Shown here in pieces: positions 30,886-39,813 of a DNA stretch of 64,000 nucleotides. How positions within the stretch are numbered: position 1 is the stretch's first letter; every line of letters begins with the position of its first letter. The notes under the pieces are model-generated. The model was not told the origin of the DNA and did not search any database. It worked only from the letters and a program-made list of their open reading frames with translations. The position numbers were made by a program, and so were the translations under genes. Source of the DNA: JALHNI01 sp044226365 (GTDB taxonomy: Bacteria > Acidobacteriota > Terriglobia > Bryobacterales > Bryobacteraceae); the NCBI GenBank assembly GCA_044226365.1, contig JBGAHE010000005.1, positions 62,001-126,000 on the forward strand. Reading direction: 5' to 3'.

Positions 30886-31785
30886 ATGGACACTCAACCG
30901 AATAGACAGCCGGCCCGGATTTTCGGCCTGGCGATGATGATTCTCGGGTTAGCGGGAGGTTGGTACAACTGGTACCTCGCCACCAACGAAGGAGAGTTTT
31001 CCACGAAGCTTTGCGTCTTCACGCCGCTGGCCCTGGCCGGCGGCCTGCTGATGGCTCTGCGGCCGGAATGGGCTGGCCCCTGGCAGGCAGATAGCACTCC
31101 GGCGCACAAGCGCGCATTAATCGCGGTGATCGTCTTCATGGCGATCGGGTCGGGCCTCGAGTTCTTCCTGTTGCACCGGGTAGTTGACCGGCAGGCGCCG
31201 CAGCAGAACGTGATCGCCTGGAAGCCGGAGATGGGCCGCCCCACTTTGCCGCTGGCCCTGGCGACCCGTGTGGTCGAGGCCTCCGCTCCGGTAGCGGTTT
31301 CCTTCCTCGGCCGCCAGTATCGCCTGGGATCGTACAACGAACGCAACAACCGGATGTGGGAGTTCGTCACGGGCGGCGAGACCGTCAACAACTGGACCAC
31401 ATTGCTGACCTTGATCGACCGGCCGGACGCCCGCAGCCGCCAGGACCTCGATCGCCTGGCCGAGGGCATACTCGCGACCTACCGTTCTCGCGGCGCCAGG
31501 ATTCTGATGGCGCGCACCATGGCTCCAAAGCCGAACCTGGTCTTCAACTATGCCATCGCCGCTTTCGAGGAACCCCAGCGGCGGCGCTACGAGCTGAACT
31601 TCGTCAAGATGCAACTGGGGGCGGACCATGCCAACGTAGCGGTGTACGGCGTCCGCATTGCCGACCCCCAAGACTACCGAACCAAAGCGCGCGCTTTCGT
31701 CGAGGCGAACTCGAGCGAGATCGGCCGCGCCCTGGAGAACCTGACGATGCCGGACTTGGCCACCTTGCCGCGGCGCGAGTTCTAG
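30886..31785 (+). CDS. Membrane-anchored protein with soluble C-terminal domain, unknown function
   Basis: A 299-residue protein (start ATG 30886, six bases after GGAGG; the ATG at 30880 sits too close to that site). Transmembrane helices lie at about residues 13-31, 42-60 and 77-98. The rest (about 110-299) is a mixed alpha/beta domain with VSFLGRQYRLGSYNERNNRMWEF and a terminal helical stretch. I recognise no family. The neighbours are a phosphatase-fold protein read away from it and a convergent CSC-rich secreted protein. Confidence 0.6.
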   Translation: MDTQPNRQPARIFGLAMMILGLAGGWYNWYLATNEGEFSTKLCVFTPLALAGGLLMALRPEWAGPWQADSTPAHKRALIAVIVFMAIGSGLEFFLLHRVVDRQAPQQNVIAWKPEMGRPTLPLALATRVVEASAPVAVSFLGRQYRLGSYNERNNRMWEFVTGGETVNNWTTLLTLIDRPDARSRQDLDRLAEGILATYRSRGARILMARTMAPKPNLVFNYAIAAFEEPQRRRYELNFVKMQLGADHANVAVYGVRIADPQDYRTKARAFVEANSSEIGRALENLTMPDLATLPRREF

Positions 31786-31795
31786 ACGGCCAGAA

Positions 31796-33130
31796 TCAAG
31801 GCGACGCCAAGAAGCCCGGGCAGGCCGGCACCGGGAACGTCAGAACCAGGTTGCCCACGCTGACTCGCAGATCAACGGGAATGGCGAAGGAGTTCATCCG
31901 GGTGCCCGTGGCGTAACGGCGCCAAGCGGGGCAACGCCGCAGCGCTTCCGGCTTCAGGTCGAGATAGGCTCGCAATTCTCCCGCGCCACGATCGGTGCTG
32001 GAGATCTCGAAGACGCCAGCTACGGCGTGGGCGGTTTCCCGCCGTTGCTGCTGGCGCAGGAGCTCCACCGAGGCCGTCTCCGCAGGTGTGCCATCGCTGA
32101 AGTTGACTCGGCCTGAGAAGTGGGTCGGCCTTTCCAAACGAGCCACCCGCATGTCGAGCCCCTTGAGTGCCTCGCGCCGCGCGACACTCACCACAGTAGC
32201 CTGTGAGCGTTCGGAGACACCGGGGTAGTAGGTGAGCGCGGCGCCTCGCAGGTCGAGGCAGTTGGCAGCCAGGTAGTAGCGACCAGGGCTGAGGTCTGCG
32301 AAGACATAGCGGCCTTCCTCGTTGGTCCAGGCCATGTGCTGCCGCCCTTTCTCGCCCGTCGCTTCGAGCGTCAGGCAGACTCCGGGCAAGGGCTCGCCCT
32401 CCGCGTTCAAGACCCGCCCGGAAAGGGACTGGGCCTCCGCGATAATGCACAGCACGTCGGCGGTAGAGTCCATCTTCAAAGTCACCGTCGGAAACTGGCG
32501 ATAATCGCGCGGACGCGGTCCCGAGGGTTGGGCAAAGGCCAGTTGGTGCCCGGCCGGCAGCACGGGTGTGATCGAGTAAGAACCAGGCGGCAAGCCGTAG
32601 AGCTCGAAGATACCCTCCTCATCGGTCTGCACCGTGCGGCGGCCACCCGGACCCTCAATCGCCACCGCAGTTCCCACCATCGGGCCGCTGTGATCAGGCG
32701 CGCTGAGCAACACTGTGCTGGCGAGGCGGGTCACTAGTGCCGATCGAGGAAGTTGCCGCAGGAAACGCAGGTCCGCCACCGCCTTCGAGAAGTCCTGCCG
32801 ATTGCGGCCACAAGCGGCCTCCCCCCAAGCTCCGTGCAGATAGCCGGCGAAGAAAAGATGTCGTTGGCCGACCCGATAGTTGGGGGAGCAACTATCGCGG
32901 TGAATGGGAAACGATAGCAGTTCGTCCCGCCCCGGACCCTTGAACGACTCGAAGACACGCACGATGGCGACCATCGAGGCGGATGGTTCGGTCGACGGGT
33001 CCAGACGGATCACCTCGCCGCCAAACACGCCGGCGGCCTGCTTCCAAGCGTCCCCCACTGAGGGATAAGCGTTACAACTGCAAGCAGAACAGGCTGTGGC
33101 ACTCCATAGGATCAAGATGGCGAGACGCAT
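31796..33130 (-). CDS. Secreted protein with NTR-like N-terminus and carboxypeptidase-regulatory domains
   Basis: A 444-residue exported protein. The leader is MRLAILILWSATACSA, and the mature region starts at a CSCNAYPSVGDAWKQA block. A Cys-x-Cys motif at the mature start followed by AGVFGGEVIRL resembles netrin/TIMP-like (NTR) domains. The next part carries two beta-sandwich units with GIFELYGLPPGSYSITPVL (near residue 168) and GRYVFADLSPGRYYLAANC, both typical of CarboxypepD_reg/Cna-B modules. The protein is probably anchored or free in the periplasm. Function unknown. Confidence 0.72.
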   Translation of the reverse strand: MRLAILILWSATACSACSCNAYPSVGDAWKQAAGVFGGEVIRLDPSTEPSASMVAIVRVFESFKGPGRDELLSFPIHRDSCSPNYRVGQRHLFFAGYLHGAWGEAACGRNRQDFSKAVADLRFLRQLPRSALVTRLASTVLLSAPDHSGPMVGTAVAIEGPGGRRTVQTDEEGIFELYGLPPGSYSITPVLPAGHQLAFAQPSGPRPRDYRQFPTVTLKMDSTADVLCIIAEAQSLSGRVLNAEGEPLPGVCLTLEATGEKGRQHMAWTNEEGRYVFADLSPGRYYLAANCLDLRGAALTYYPGVSERSQATVVSVARREALKGLDMRVARLERPTHFSGRVNFSDGTPAETASVELLRQQQRRETAHAVAGVFEISSTDRGAGELRAYLDLKPEALRRCPAWRRYATGTRMNSFAIPVDLRVSVGNLVLTFPVPACPGFLASP

Positions 33131-33297
33131 GCGCGTATCCTCCCATCGCTAGGAACATTCTAACGGGCTCAACGATGGCCAGTATGCGCACTGACGCGTA
33201 CGCCACCGGCGAAGACTCTATCCACTAGTCCGACGGCACGAACCGCACCGTCCGTGGGGGCGATGCGGTTCGCGTTCTGACGCGGGCGCTAAAGAGT

Positions 33298-35661
33298 TCA
33301 GGCAGCGATGGGGATGAGCCCTTGCTTGGCGATTCCGGGAATCGCCGCGCGCAAGACATCCTGTACGTGGCCGGCGAAGACGAACTCCATCTCCTGCCGG
33401 GCGTCGGCGGGCAGATCGCGCAAGTCCTTCTCGTTCTGCTTCGGAAGGATGATGCGTTGGATGCCCAGCCGCCGGGCGGCCAGCACCTTTTCCTTGATAC
33501 CGCCGACGGGCAGCACCAGGCCGGACAAGGTCACTTCGCCCGTCATGGCGGTGTCACTGCGTACCGGCAAGCCGGTATAGAGGGACGCGAGAGCCGTGGT
33601 CATCGTGACCCCCGCGGACGGGCCATCCTTAGGGGTGGCGCCGGCGGGGACGTGCACATGCACCCCGTGCTTGCGGAACATCTGCTGGTCAATGTTGAAC
33701 TGACCGGCGTGCGACCAGACGTAGCTTTGCGCCGTCTTCGCCGACTCCTGCATCACGTTCCCCAACTGACCGGTGATCGCGAGCCCCTTGCCGTCTTTGA
33801 GCAAGGCCGCTTCGATGTAGAGGACGTCGCCGCCCGCTTCGGTCCAGGCCAAGCCCGTGGCCACGCCGGGAGGGACGTCCTTGCGGGCTTCTTCCGGCGT
33901 GAAGCGTTCCGGGCCCAGCAACTCTTCGAGTTGCTCCGGACCAACGTGGACCGGGTCCTGGCCGGGAGCGCTTTCCGCTGTCTTGAGCGCGAGCTTGCGC
34001 ATCACGCGGCCGATGGAGCGTTCCAGTTGCCGCACCCCCGCCTCGCGCGTGTAGCCCGAGACGATGCGCCGCAAGGCCTCGTCAGAGATGGTCACCGCCT
34101 CCGCCGTGAGGCCGGTCTCTTTTAGTTGCTTCGGCACCTGATAGCGCCGGGCGATCTCGAGTTTCTCCTCGTTGCTGTAGCCGGCCAGGCGCACGATCTC
34201 CATGCGGTCCAGCAGCGGCTGCGGAATGCTGTCGAGCGTGTTGGCCGTCATCACGAAGAAGACCTTCGAGATGTCGAACGGCAGGTCGAGATAGTTATCG
34301 CGGAAAGTCCGGTTCTGCTCGGGATCGAGAATTTCGAGCAGGGCGGCCGCGGGGTCGCCGCGGAAGTCACGGCCCAGCTTGTCGACCTCGTCGAGCATCA
34401 GCACCGGGTCATTCGCCCCCGCCCGACGCACGGCCTGGATAATGCGGCCGGGCATCGCGCCGATGTACGTGCGGCGATGGCCGCGGAGTTCGGACTCGTC
34501 GTGCAACCCGCCCAAGCTAAGACGCTCAAACTTGCGGCCGAGGGCGCGGGCGATCGATTGACCCAGCGACGTCTTACCGACGCCGGGAGGGCCCACGAAG
34601 CACAGGATCGGCGACTTCGCGCCGGCGTTCAGCTTGAGCACCCCCAGGTGCTCCAGGATGCGTTCCTTCACCGGCTCAACGCCGTAGTGTTCGTCGGCCA
34701 GGATCTTACGGGCGCCCGCAATGTCGATCGCGACTCCATTGGATTTGGCAAAGGGGAGCTCCAGGATCAGTTCGAGCCAAGCCCGGCCGACGTTGTAGTC
34801 GGGAGCCTGGGGCGAAAGACGGTCCAGACGCGACATCTCGCGGTCGGCCTCCTTGCGGACCTCTTCCGGCAATTCCGCAGTCTTCAGGCGGTCGCGGAGG
34901 ACATCGAGTTCTGAGTCGCCGTCCTTGCCGCCGAGTTCCTGCTGAATCGCCCGGAGCTGCTGGCGGAGAAAGTAGTCGCGTTGCTCCTTGCCCATTTCGG
35001 TCTGGGCTTTGGAAGCGATTTTGTCACGGATTTCCAGAATTTCGAGCTCGTGCGCCAGGTAAGTGTGCACCGTCCGCAGGGCAACCAACCGACTTTGGGC
35101 GGACAGGAGCGAATGTTCGAGTTCGACATCCAGTCCGAAGAAGCTGGCAATCGTCCACGAGAGCTGCAGCGGGTCGGCCTGTGCGGCGATCAGCCGAGTG
35201 ACGTCCGGCGGGAGCTCGACGTTGGCATGCTTGAGCACGTCCGTAGCGGCTTCCACCACGGCGCGGCGGAGTGCTTCGATTTCCTGCGGCGAATCTTCCG
35301 CCGACTCATCGTTAACGGGCAGCGGCAAGGGCTGGAAGGACGCGCTGAGGTACTCCTCGCCCTCGAAAACGAGATCGGTCACGCGCTCAAGACCCATCAC
35401 GAGAAGGTCGTAGTGTCCGTCGGCTCGGCGCTTGGCGCGCTTGATGACCGCCGTGGTGGCCGTGGGGAAAAAGTCTTTTGGCTCAGGGACTTCCACCGCG
35501 CCATCACGTTGGGTGACGACCAAGATCTCCTTCCCTTCCCGGGCAAGGGCAGCCTCTATCGCAGCGATTGACCGCACGCGCCCGACCGAGAGCGGCATCA
35601 GGAGATTCGGGAACAGAACTGTGTTTTTAATGGCGAGGACGGGAAGTGCTTGCTCGGTCAT
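33298..35661 (-). CDS. lon: ATP-dependent protease Lon
   Basis: A 787-residue Lon protease, which degrades misfolded and regulatory proteins in the cytoplasm. It has the N-terminal substrate-binding LON domain (about 1-200, starting ALPVLAIKNTVLFP), a helical linker, the AAA module (Walker A GPPGVGKTS near 355, Walker B MLDEVDKLG) and the C-terminal peptidase with the Ser682-Lys725 dyad (PKDGPSAG and GGIKEKVLAARR). The length fits E. coli Lon (784). I chose ATG 35661 because AGAGG precedes it. A frame with 13 more codons extends upstream. A heat-shock-like promoter lies just upstream. Confidence 0.97.
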   Translation of the reverse strand: MTEQALPVLAIKNTVLFPNLLMPLSVGRVRSIAAIEAALAREGKEILVVTQRDGAVEVPEPKDFFPTATTAVIKRAKRRADGHYDLLVMGLERVTDLVFEGEEYLSASFQPLPLPVNDESAEDSPQEIEALRRAVVEAATDVLKHANVELPPDVTRLIAAQADPLQLSWTIASFFGLDVELEHSLLSAQSRLVALRTVHTYLAHELEILEIRDKIASKAQTEMGKEQRDYFLRQQLRAIQQELGGKDGDSELDVLRDRLKTAELPEEVRKEADREMSRLDRLSPQAPDYNVGRAWLELILELPFAKSNGVAIDIAGARKILADEHYGVEPVKERILEHLGVLKLNAGAKSPILCFVGPPGVGKTSLGQSIARALGRKFERLSLGGLHDESELRGHRRTYIGAMPGRIIQAVRRAGANDPVLMLDEVDKLGRDFRGDPAAALLEILDPEQNRTFRDNYLDLPFDISKVFFVMTANTLDSIPQPLLDRMEIVRLAGYSNEEKLEIARRYQVPKQLKETGLTAEAVTISDEALRRIVSGYTREAGVRQLERSIGRVMRKLALKTAESAPGQDPVHVGPEQLEELLGPERFTPEEARKDVPPGVATGLAWTEAGGDVLYIEAALLKDGKGLAITGQLGNVMQESAKTAQSYVWSHAGQFNIDQQMFRKHGVHVHVPAGATPKDGPSAGVTMTTALASLYTGLPVRSDTAMTGEVTLSGLVLPVGGIKEKVLAARRLGIQRIILPKQNEKDLRDLPADARQEMEFVFAGHVQDVLRAAIPGIAKQGLIPIAA

Positions 35662-35680
35662 TTGATTTACCTCTTTGCAC

Positions 35681-35712
35681 ATAAGATGAGCATCAAGCAC
35701 TCAAGGTTTCAG
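35681..35712 (-). promoter_or_regulatory. Candidate heat-shock-type promoter for lon
   Basis: On the minus strand CTGAAA (35712-35707) is followed after 16 bases by CTCATCTTAT (35690-35681). This is close to the RpoH pattern (TTGAAA, then CCCATNTA) and would start transcription about 12 bases before the ATG, leaving room for AGAGG. The match is inexact, and whether this species uses RpoH is unknown. Confidence 0.35.
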
Positions 35713-35785
35713 CCTTCGCAAAGCCGCATAGGCCCAATCGGGTTCGGGTCCCGGGTTCGGTCAGGTCTTTGGAAGGGAGCCTGGA

Positions 35786-35834
35786 TTTGTTTTGAACAAG
35801 ATCGCTGGGTTCCTTTTCCATATTTTGCTTTTCA
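35786..35834 (+). repeat. T-rich imperfect direct repeat, copy 1
   Basis: A 49-base block beginning TTTGTTTTGA and containing GTTCCTTTTC, about 70% identical by eye to the block at 35977. Both lie between lon and the ANTAR gene. Such blocks can be shared regulatory or RNA elements, or chance similarity of T-rich DNA. Confidence 0.45.
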
Positions 35835-35976
35835 CGCGCGAAGGCGGCCGGAATCAGCGCACAAAAATTCATCCTTTTCTGGGGGGGGCTGCGCAAGAGA
35901 GTGGATCGCCGCCGCAGCCGCGGACCCACGCAGGTCAGGCTTCTCAGGTTCCTGGGAGACATGAGAAGCGACTTCT

Positions 35977-36026
35977 TTTGTTTTGAGCGACATCCCCAGG
36001 TTCGTTTTCAATTTTTTACTTTTTCA
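35977..36026 (+). repeat. T-rich imperfect direct repeat, copy 2
   Basis: A 50-base block beginning TTTGTTTTGA and containing GTTCGTTTTC and a run of six T, aligned with copy 1 at 35786. The copies start 191 bases apart. A third copy was not seen in the window. Confidence 0.45.
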
Positions 36027-36237
36027 AGCCAGAGACCAGGCAAGCAATCCGGTCGGGCGCTTTTCGCTGGGCTCCGCCCGAAGGCCTCCGAGCATGAGCG
36101 TAGCAGAGCCCGCCAAACCTCCCGTTCGAACTTCGGCAGCTTGTACTTTGTTTGCTTGAGGTTAGAAGAAATGAATTCAGAGGGACCCCAAATGAGTACC
36201 AGAACGATAGACAAGTCTAAGCACCCCGGCGCCTCAC

Positions 36238-36939
36238 TCAAGCAGCCACGCCGCGCGGCCGTCCCGGCTGTCGAAATGGGCGCGGGAAAGTATCCGCGGC
36301 CGGCAACAGCGTGGCAATCACCATCTCCGCCAATGACAGCGCCGAACGCTCCCGGCGCTCTGCTTCTGCCCGAATCCATTCGTCCGCCGCCAGCAGACTG
36401 ATGCCGCGGCTCTGCGCGAGCAAACCGGCCGCGCGGCTCACCGTCTTCTCCGTGCGCAACAACGTCTCGAGCCCCGCATGCTCTTCTCGCAGCGCCAATT
36501 GCACGCCCTTCAGATAGAGCCGTTCGGCATAGAGCGCGAGTTGCAGGGCCAAGGTCTCCAAGGCAGCAAAGACCAGTTCCCGCCCCTCCACCTCGTCCAG
36601 CAGTTCGATCGAGATCTGCCCATAGTCGATGCCGCGCACCTCGAGAGGCCGGTAGAACACCGCCGCCGGATCGCCTGGAAAAATGGAGCCGGCGCTCGAT
36701 GAAGCCAGCGGTTGCGTCGACACGTGCCCGTAGATCGACAGCGCCACCCGCGTACGCGGCGCGAGCGCACTCATTGCCGTCACCACGGCCGACACCACAC
36801 CGGGACACGAAAGCGCACGAGTCAGCCTGGGGAAGTCAAGAAGGAGGTACGAAACCAGGGCGTGTGTGGCAAGGGTGGAGTCCACAGGCGCCACGGCCCA
36901 GGGCCGAACCGCGCGCAGAGGATCAATAGACGACTTCAT
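36238..36939 (-). CDS. GAF-like plus ANTAR RNA-binding regulator
   Basis: A 233-residue protein. Residues about 35-125 form a GAF-like sensory fold (CPGVVSAVVTAMSAL and YGQISIELLDEVEGREL). A helical connector (about 125-158) follows, and residues about 155-212 form an ANTAR domain: ETLLRTEKTVSRAAGLLAQSRG, SLLAADEWIRAEAERR and LSLAEMVIATLL. ANTAR proteins bind paired hairpins in nascent RNA to prevent termination. GAF-ANTAR proteins are usually ligand-controlled. The ligand and RNA target are unknown. A near-consensus promoter places its start site almost on the ATG at 36939. It is divergent from a haem-protein gene. Confidence 0.75.
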   Translation of the reverse strand: MKSSIDPLRAVRPWAVAPVDSTLATHALVSYLLLDFPRLTRALSCPGVVSAVVTAMSALAPRTRVALSIYGHVSTQPLASSSAGSIFPGDPAAVFYRPLEVRGIDYGQISIELLDEVEGRELVFAALETLALQLALYAERLYLKGVQLALREEHAGLETLLRTEKTVSRAAGLLAQSRGISLLAADEWIRAEAERRERSALSLAEMVIATLLPAADTFPRPFRQPGRPRGVAA

Positions 36940-36945
36940 AGATCG

Positions 36946-36974
36946 AGAATATAGCTACTTCCGGCGACTGTCAA
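36946..36974 (-). promoter_or_regulatory. Near-consensus sigma-70 promoter for the GAF-ANTAR gene
   Basis: On the minus strand TTGACA (36974-36969) and TATTCT (36951-36946) are separated by exactly 17 bases. The predicted transcription start, about 7 bases after the -10, falls at the ATG at 36939. The mRNA would thus be leaderless or nearly so. Confidence 0.6.
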
Positions 36975-37044
36975 GACATTAGAGAACTAAATCAGTAGAG
37001 AAATATTTGCATTGTTTTCTTACTCATACGTCATATCTTCCAAT

Positions 37045-37076
37045 TCGATCAAATTTTATTCTATAAATTTGATCGA
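37045..37076. promoter_or_regulatory. Perfect 12-bp palindrome upstream of haem-protein gene (operator candidate)
   Basis: TCGATCAAATTT and AAATTTGATCGA form a perfect 12-base-pair inverted repeat with an 8-base spacer. A TATACT at 37085-37090 follows, and the chosen GTG at 37098 sits seven bases beyond it. The palindrome covers the expected -35 region, so it could bind a dimeric repressor or activator. The stretch 36940-37097 is AT-rich and shared by divergent genes. Confidence 0.6.
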
Positions 37077-37097
37077 TTGTTGGCTATACTCCATCCA

Positions 37098-38429
37098 GTG
37101 TCGCACCTGTTCCGGTCTCTCGTTGTTCTTGCCGCTCTCGCAGCGGTGCCGGTGACCCATCTTCTGCTGGGCGCCGATGCCACCAAGCCCGTCACCAAGA
37201 ACCAGGGCTTCCTCCCCTTCGCCGACGCCCCCATCAACTACCGCACCTCACTCACCTTAGGCGACCAGATCACCCAGTTGAACCGCCAGCTCGAACGCGG
37301 CGAGGTCAAGCTCGACTACGACGAGAAGGGCGGATACCTCCCGTCCGTGCTGAAGGCGCTCGGCGTGCCGGTGAGTTCGCAAACCCTCGTCTTCTCCAAA
37401 ACCAGTCTGCAGTTTCAAAACATCTCACCCAAAACGCCCCGGGCGCTCTACTTCAACGACAACGTCTACGTTGGCCAGGTGCAGAACGCCAAGTCCCTCG
37501 AACTGATCGCCTTTGACGCCACCCAGGGTGCTGTCTTCTATGTGCTCGGCGAGCACAAGGTAGAAGCCCCGCGTTTCGAACGGGCCCAACTGGATTGCGT
37601 GCAATGCCACATCGCCACCGCCACGCGCGGCATTCCTGGCGTGATGGTGCGCTCCGTGCTTACTTCGCCGAGCGGCTATCCCAAGGGTGGCGCTCCGGTA
37701 CACACCATGGGTCACGAAACGCCCCTGGCCAATCGCTGGGGCGGCTGGTACGTCACCGGCTCCGGCATTGACCAGAAGCACATCGGCAACTTGCAGGGCG
37801 CCGGCGACAACCTGCCGGATCTCCAAGGGATAGTCGACACCTCCCGTTTCCTCACCTCGCAGAGCGACATCGTGGCGCACCTGGTGCTCGCCCATCAGAC
37901 GCAGATGCACAACCTGGTCACGGAAACCAACTACCGCTATCGTCTCGGCGTCCACGCCGATCAGTTACGGGCCCGGCAGCAAGGCACCGAATACACGGAG
38001 CCCTCCGCCGAAACGCGCGCCCAGTATGAGCGCGCCGCCGAGGCGACGCTCCGCTACTTACTGTTCGCTGGGGAAGTGCCCCTCACGGCTCCGGTGAAGG
38101 GCAGTTCGACCTTTGCCGCTGACTTCGCGGCCCTGGGCCCGCGCGACCGGCGCGGCCGCTCCCTGCGCGACTTTGACCTCCAGAAACGAATTTTCAAGTA
38201 CCCCTGCAGTTACTTGATCTACTCCGACGCCTTCGACGCCATCCCGGCACCTGCTCGCGATTACCTGTTGAAGCGTCTGTTTGAAGTACTCAGCGGGCGC
38301 GACCAAAGTCCTGATTTCGCCTCGCTGTCCGCCGAGGATCGGCAGGCCATCCTCGAAATTCTGCTCGACACCAAACCCGGCTTGCCCGGCGAATGGAAAC
38401 CAAGGCCGATCACGCAAGTTACTCGTTGA
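37098..38429 (+). CDS. Secreted single-haem protein, cytochrome c-like
   Basis: A 443-residue protein. I use GTG 37098, which gives a direct signal peptide (MSHLFRSLVVLAALAAVPVTHLLL in pieces). A TTG at 37077 is in frame and lies within the palindrome. A single haem site, DCVQCH, occurs at about residues 170-175, followed by VMVRSVLTSPSGYP, GGWYVTGSG and many His, Trp and Tyr residues. Unusually, the large C-terminal part (QNP-like helices, PCSYLIYSD) is not a standard cytochrome domain. Relatives occur in Acidobacteriota and Planctomycetota with unknown roles. The next gene encodes a thioredoxin-fold protein 24 bases later, so both may work in the periplasm. Confidence 0.78.
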   Translation: MSHLFRSLVVLAALAAVPVTHLLLGADATKPVTKNQGFLPFADAPINYRTSLTLGDQITQLNRQLERGEVKLDYDEKGGYLPSVLKALGVPVSSQTLVFSKTSLQFQNISPKTPRALYFNDNVYVGQVQNAKSLELIAFDATQGAVFYVLGEHKVEAPRFERAQLDCVQCHIATATRGIPGVMVRSVLTSPSGYPKGGAPVHTMGHETPLANRWGGWYVTGSGIDQKHIGNLQGAGDNLPDLQGIVDTSRFLTSQSDIVAHLVLAHQTQMHNLVTETNYRYRLGVHADQLRARQQGTEYTEPSAETRAQYERAAEATLRYLLFAGEVPLTAPVKGSSTFAADFAALGPRDRRGRSLRDFDLQKRIFKYPCSYLIYSDAFDAIPAPARDYLLKRLFEVLSGRDQSPDFASLSAEDRQAILEILLDTKPGLPGEWKPRPITQVTR

Positions 38430-38453
38430 GAAACAAAAGGAAAGGAAGCTGAT

Positions 38454-39791
38454 ATGCAGTTCACTGCGAAATCAATGGCGGTTGCCGCCACGCTCGCCTG
38501 GGGCTTAACCGCCCAGGCGGCGAACCAACTGGAGGGCCGCTGGGCGGCCACTCTTCAACAAGCCTCCGGCACGGAAATCCCGTTCCGTCTCGATATCTCG
38601 GGCGAGGGCGATCACGTCGTCGGCACGCTCTTCAACGGACGCGACCCGAAGACCACGTCGAGCGCGACCATTAAGGACGGCAAGGTGGTGCTCAACTTCG
38701 AGCACTATCTCACCTCCATCCAGGCCGAACTGAAAGACGGCGAACTGGACGGCGAGATCATCTCGCTACGCAAGACGCGCACCGCCCCGGGCCCGCTGGG
38801 GAACCAGCAGTACGCCGGCACGGAGAAGTCGGCGGCGGTTTATCGCGCCACGCCCAAAACCAGTTTCCACGCCAAGCGTTATGTGCCCCAGCAGTCGCAG
38901 GTCACCGGCCCCGTGCCGCAGATCGGCGGCGTGTGGGAAGTGGCGCAGGAAACGCCGAAAGGAGAGAAAGCGTGGCGCCTGGTGGTTGAGCAGAAAGGGC
39001 CGGAAATCCTGGCCACGGTCCTGCGGATCGACGGTGACACCGGCGGCCTCACCGGCGAGTATAAAGACGGCAAGTTCGTCGCCAGCCACTACGATGGCTC
39101 CCGTCCGGGTCTGGTGGTGCTCACCCCGCAAGCCGATGGCAGCCTCAACGTAAAGCTCAACGCTGTCCCGCGCGTCGTGGAACTGACGGCCTATCGTCCG
39201 GAAGTCGCCCGAGCCAAAGGCCTGCCCGAACCGTCGAACTTCCTCACGCACACCACCGTGCGCGATCCCAACGAAGTCTTCACTTACAGCTTCCCTGACG
39301 TGAATGGCAAAATCATCTCGAACGACGATGCCATCGTCAAGGGCAAGGTGGTGGTGGCCGTGGTCACCGGCACCTGGTGCCCTAACTGCCATGACGAAGC
39401 CCAGTACCTGGTCCAACTCCAGAAGAAGTACGGACCGCAGGGCCTCCAGGTCATCGCCCTCGACTTCGAAGAAGAAGATCAGTTGAAGTCGCTCACCCGC
39501 GTGAAGGCGTTCACCAAGAAGTATGGCGTTCCTTACCCCTATCTGATCGCCGGGACGCCCGCCGAAATGTGGGACAAGGTTCCGCAAGCCGTCAACCTCA
39601 ACACCTGGCCCGCCACGTTCTTCGTCGGACGTGACGGCAAGGTGAAGGCCGTTCACTCCGGCTTTGCGGCTCCCGCCAGCGGCGCTTTCCATGTGGCGTT
39701 GAAAGAGGAATTCACGTCGATCATCGAAGGCCTGCTGAAGGAGAAGCCCGGTTCGGAAGCCACGGTCTCTTCGGCCGCCGGCGGCCAGTAA
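38454..39791 (+). CDS. TlpA-like periplasmic thiol-disulfide protein
   Basis: A 445-residue exported protein with signal peptide MQFTAKSMAVAATLAWGLTAQA. Residues about 23-270 form a beta-rich substrate or scaffold region. The C-terminal thioredoxin fold carries TGTWCPNCHDEAQYL near residue 303, with the WCxxC active site (WCPNC). The cis-proline block LNTWPATFFVGRDG is also present. Members reduce disulfides, often for cytochrome c maturation. The gene starts 24 bases after the haem-protein gene, which would suit a role in its maturation or redox partnership. That link is inference. Confidence 0.88.
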   Translation: MQFTAKSMAVAATLAWGLTAQAANQLEGRWAATLQQASGTEIPFRLDISGEGDHVVGTLFNGRDPKTTSSATIKDGKVVLNFEHYLTSIQAELKDGELDGEIISLRKTRTAPGPLGNQQYAGTEKSAAVYRATPKTSFHAKRYVPQQSQVTGPVPQIGGVWEVAQETPKGEKAWRLVVEQKGPEILATVLRIDGDTGGLTGEYKDGKFVASHYDGSRPGLVVLTPQADGSLNVKLNAVPRVVELTAYRPEVARAKGLPEPSNFLTHTTVRDPNEVFTYSFPDVNGKIISNDDAIVKGKVVVAVVTGTWCPNCHDEAQYLVQLQKKYGPQGLQVIALDFEEEDQLKSLTRVKAFTKKYGVPYPYLIAGTPAEMWDKVPQAVNLNTWPATFFVGRDGKVKAVHSGFAAPASGAFHVALKEEFTSIIEGLLKEKPGSEATVSSAAGGQ

Positions 39792-39813
39792 GTCGGTCGA
39801 TCCCAAACTCCTG

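Larger units (their letters stand above)
35713..36237. other. AT-rich intergenic region upstream of lon with repeated T-rich blocks
   Basis: About 525 bases without a gene I can support. It holds a pair of related T-rich blocks (listed separately), an 8-G run near 35881, and a 7-pair stem TCGGGCG / CGCCCGA at 36053-36081. Several small frames here show no recognisable family. Base composition is clearly poorer in GC than the flanking genes. A small RNA or long leader is possible but not shown. Confidence 0.5.

Noticed and set aside
33239..33272. 9-base-pair inverted repeat (CGAACCGCA/TGCGGTTCG) downstream of lon
   Set aside because: Loop of 16 bases and no T-tract on the lon transcript; too weak to call a terminator.
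35691..35706. GAGTGCTTG resembling half of a CIRCE element upstream of lon
   Set aside because: The matching second half at 9-base spacing is absent. Only one half-site is present.
36008..36808. A minus-strand frame overlapping the GAF-ANTAR gene in another phase
   Set aside because: Its sequence is low-complexity Arg/Gly/Ala-rich and lacks domains, while the competing frame carries an ANTAR domain and a near-consensus promoter.
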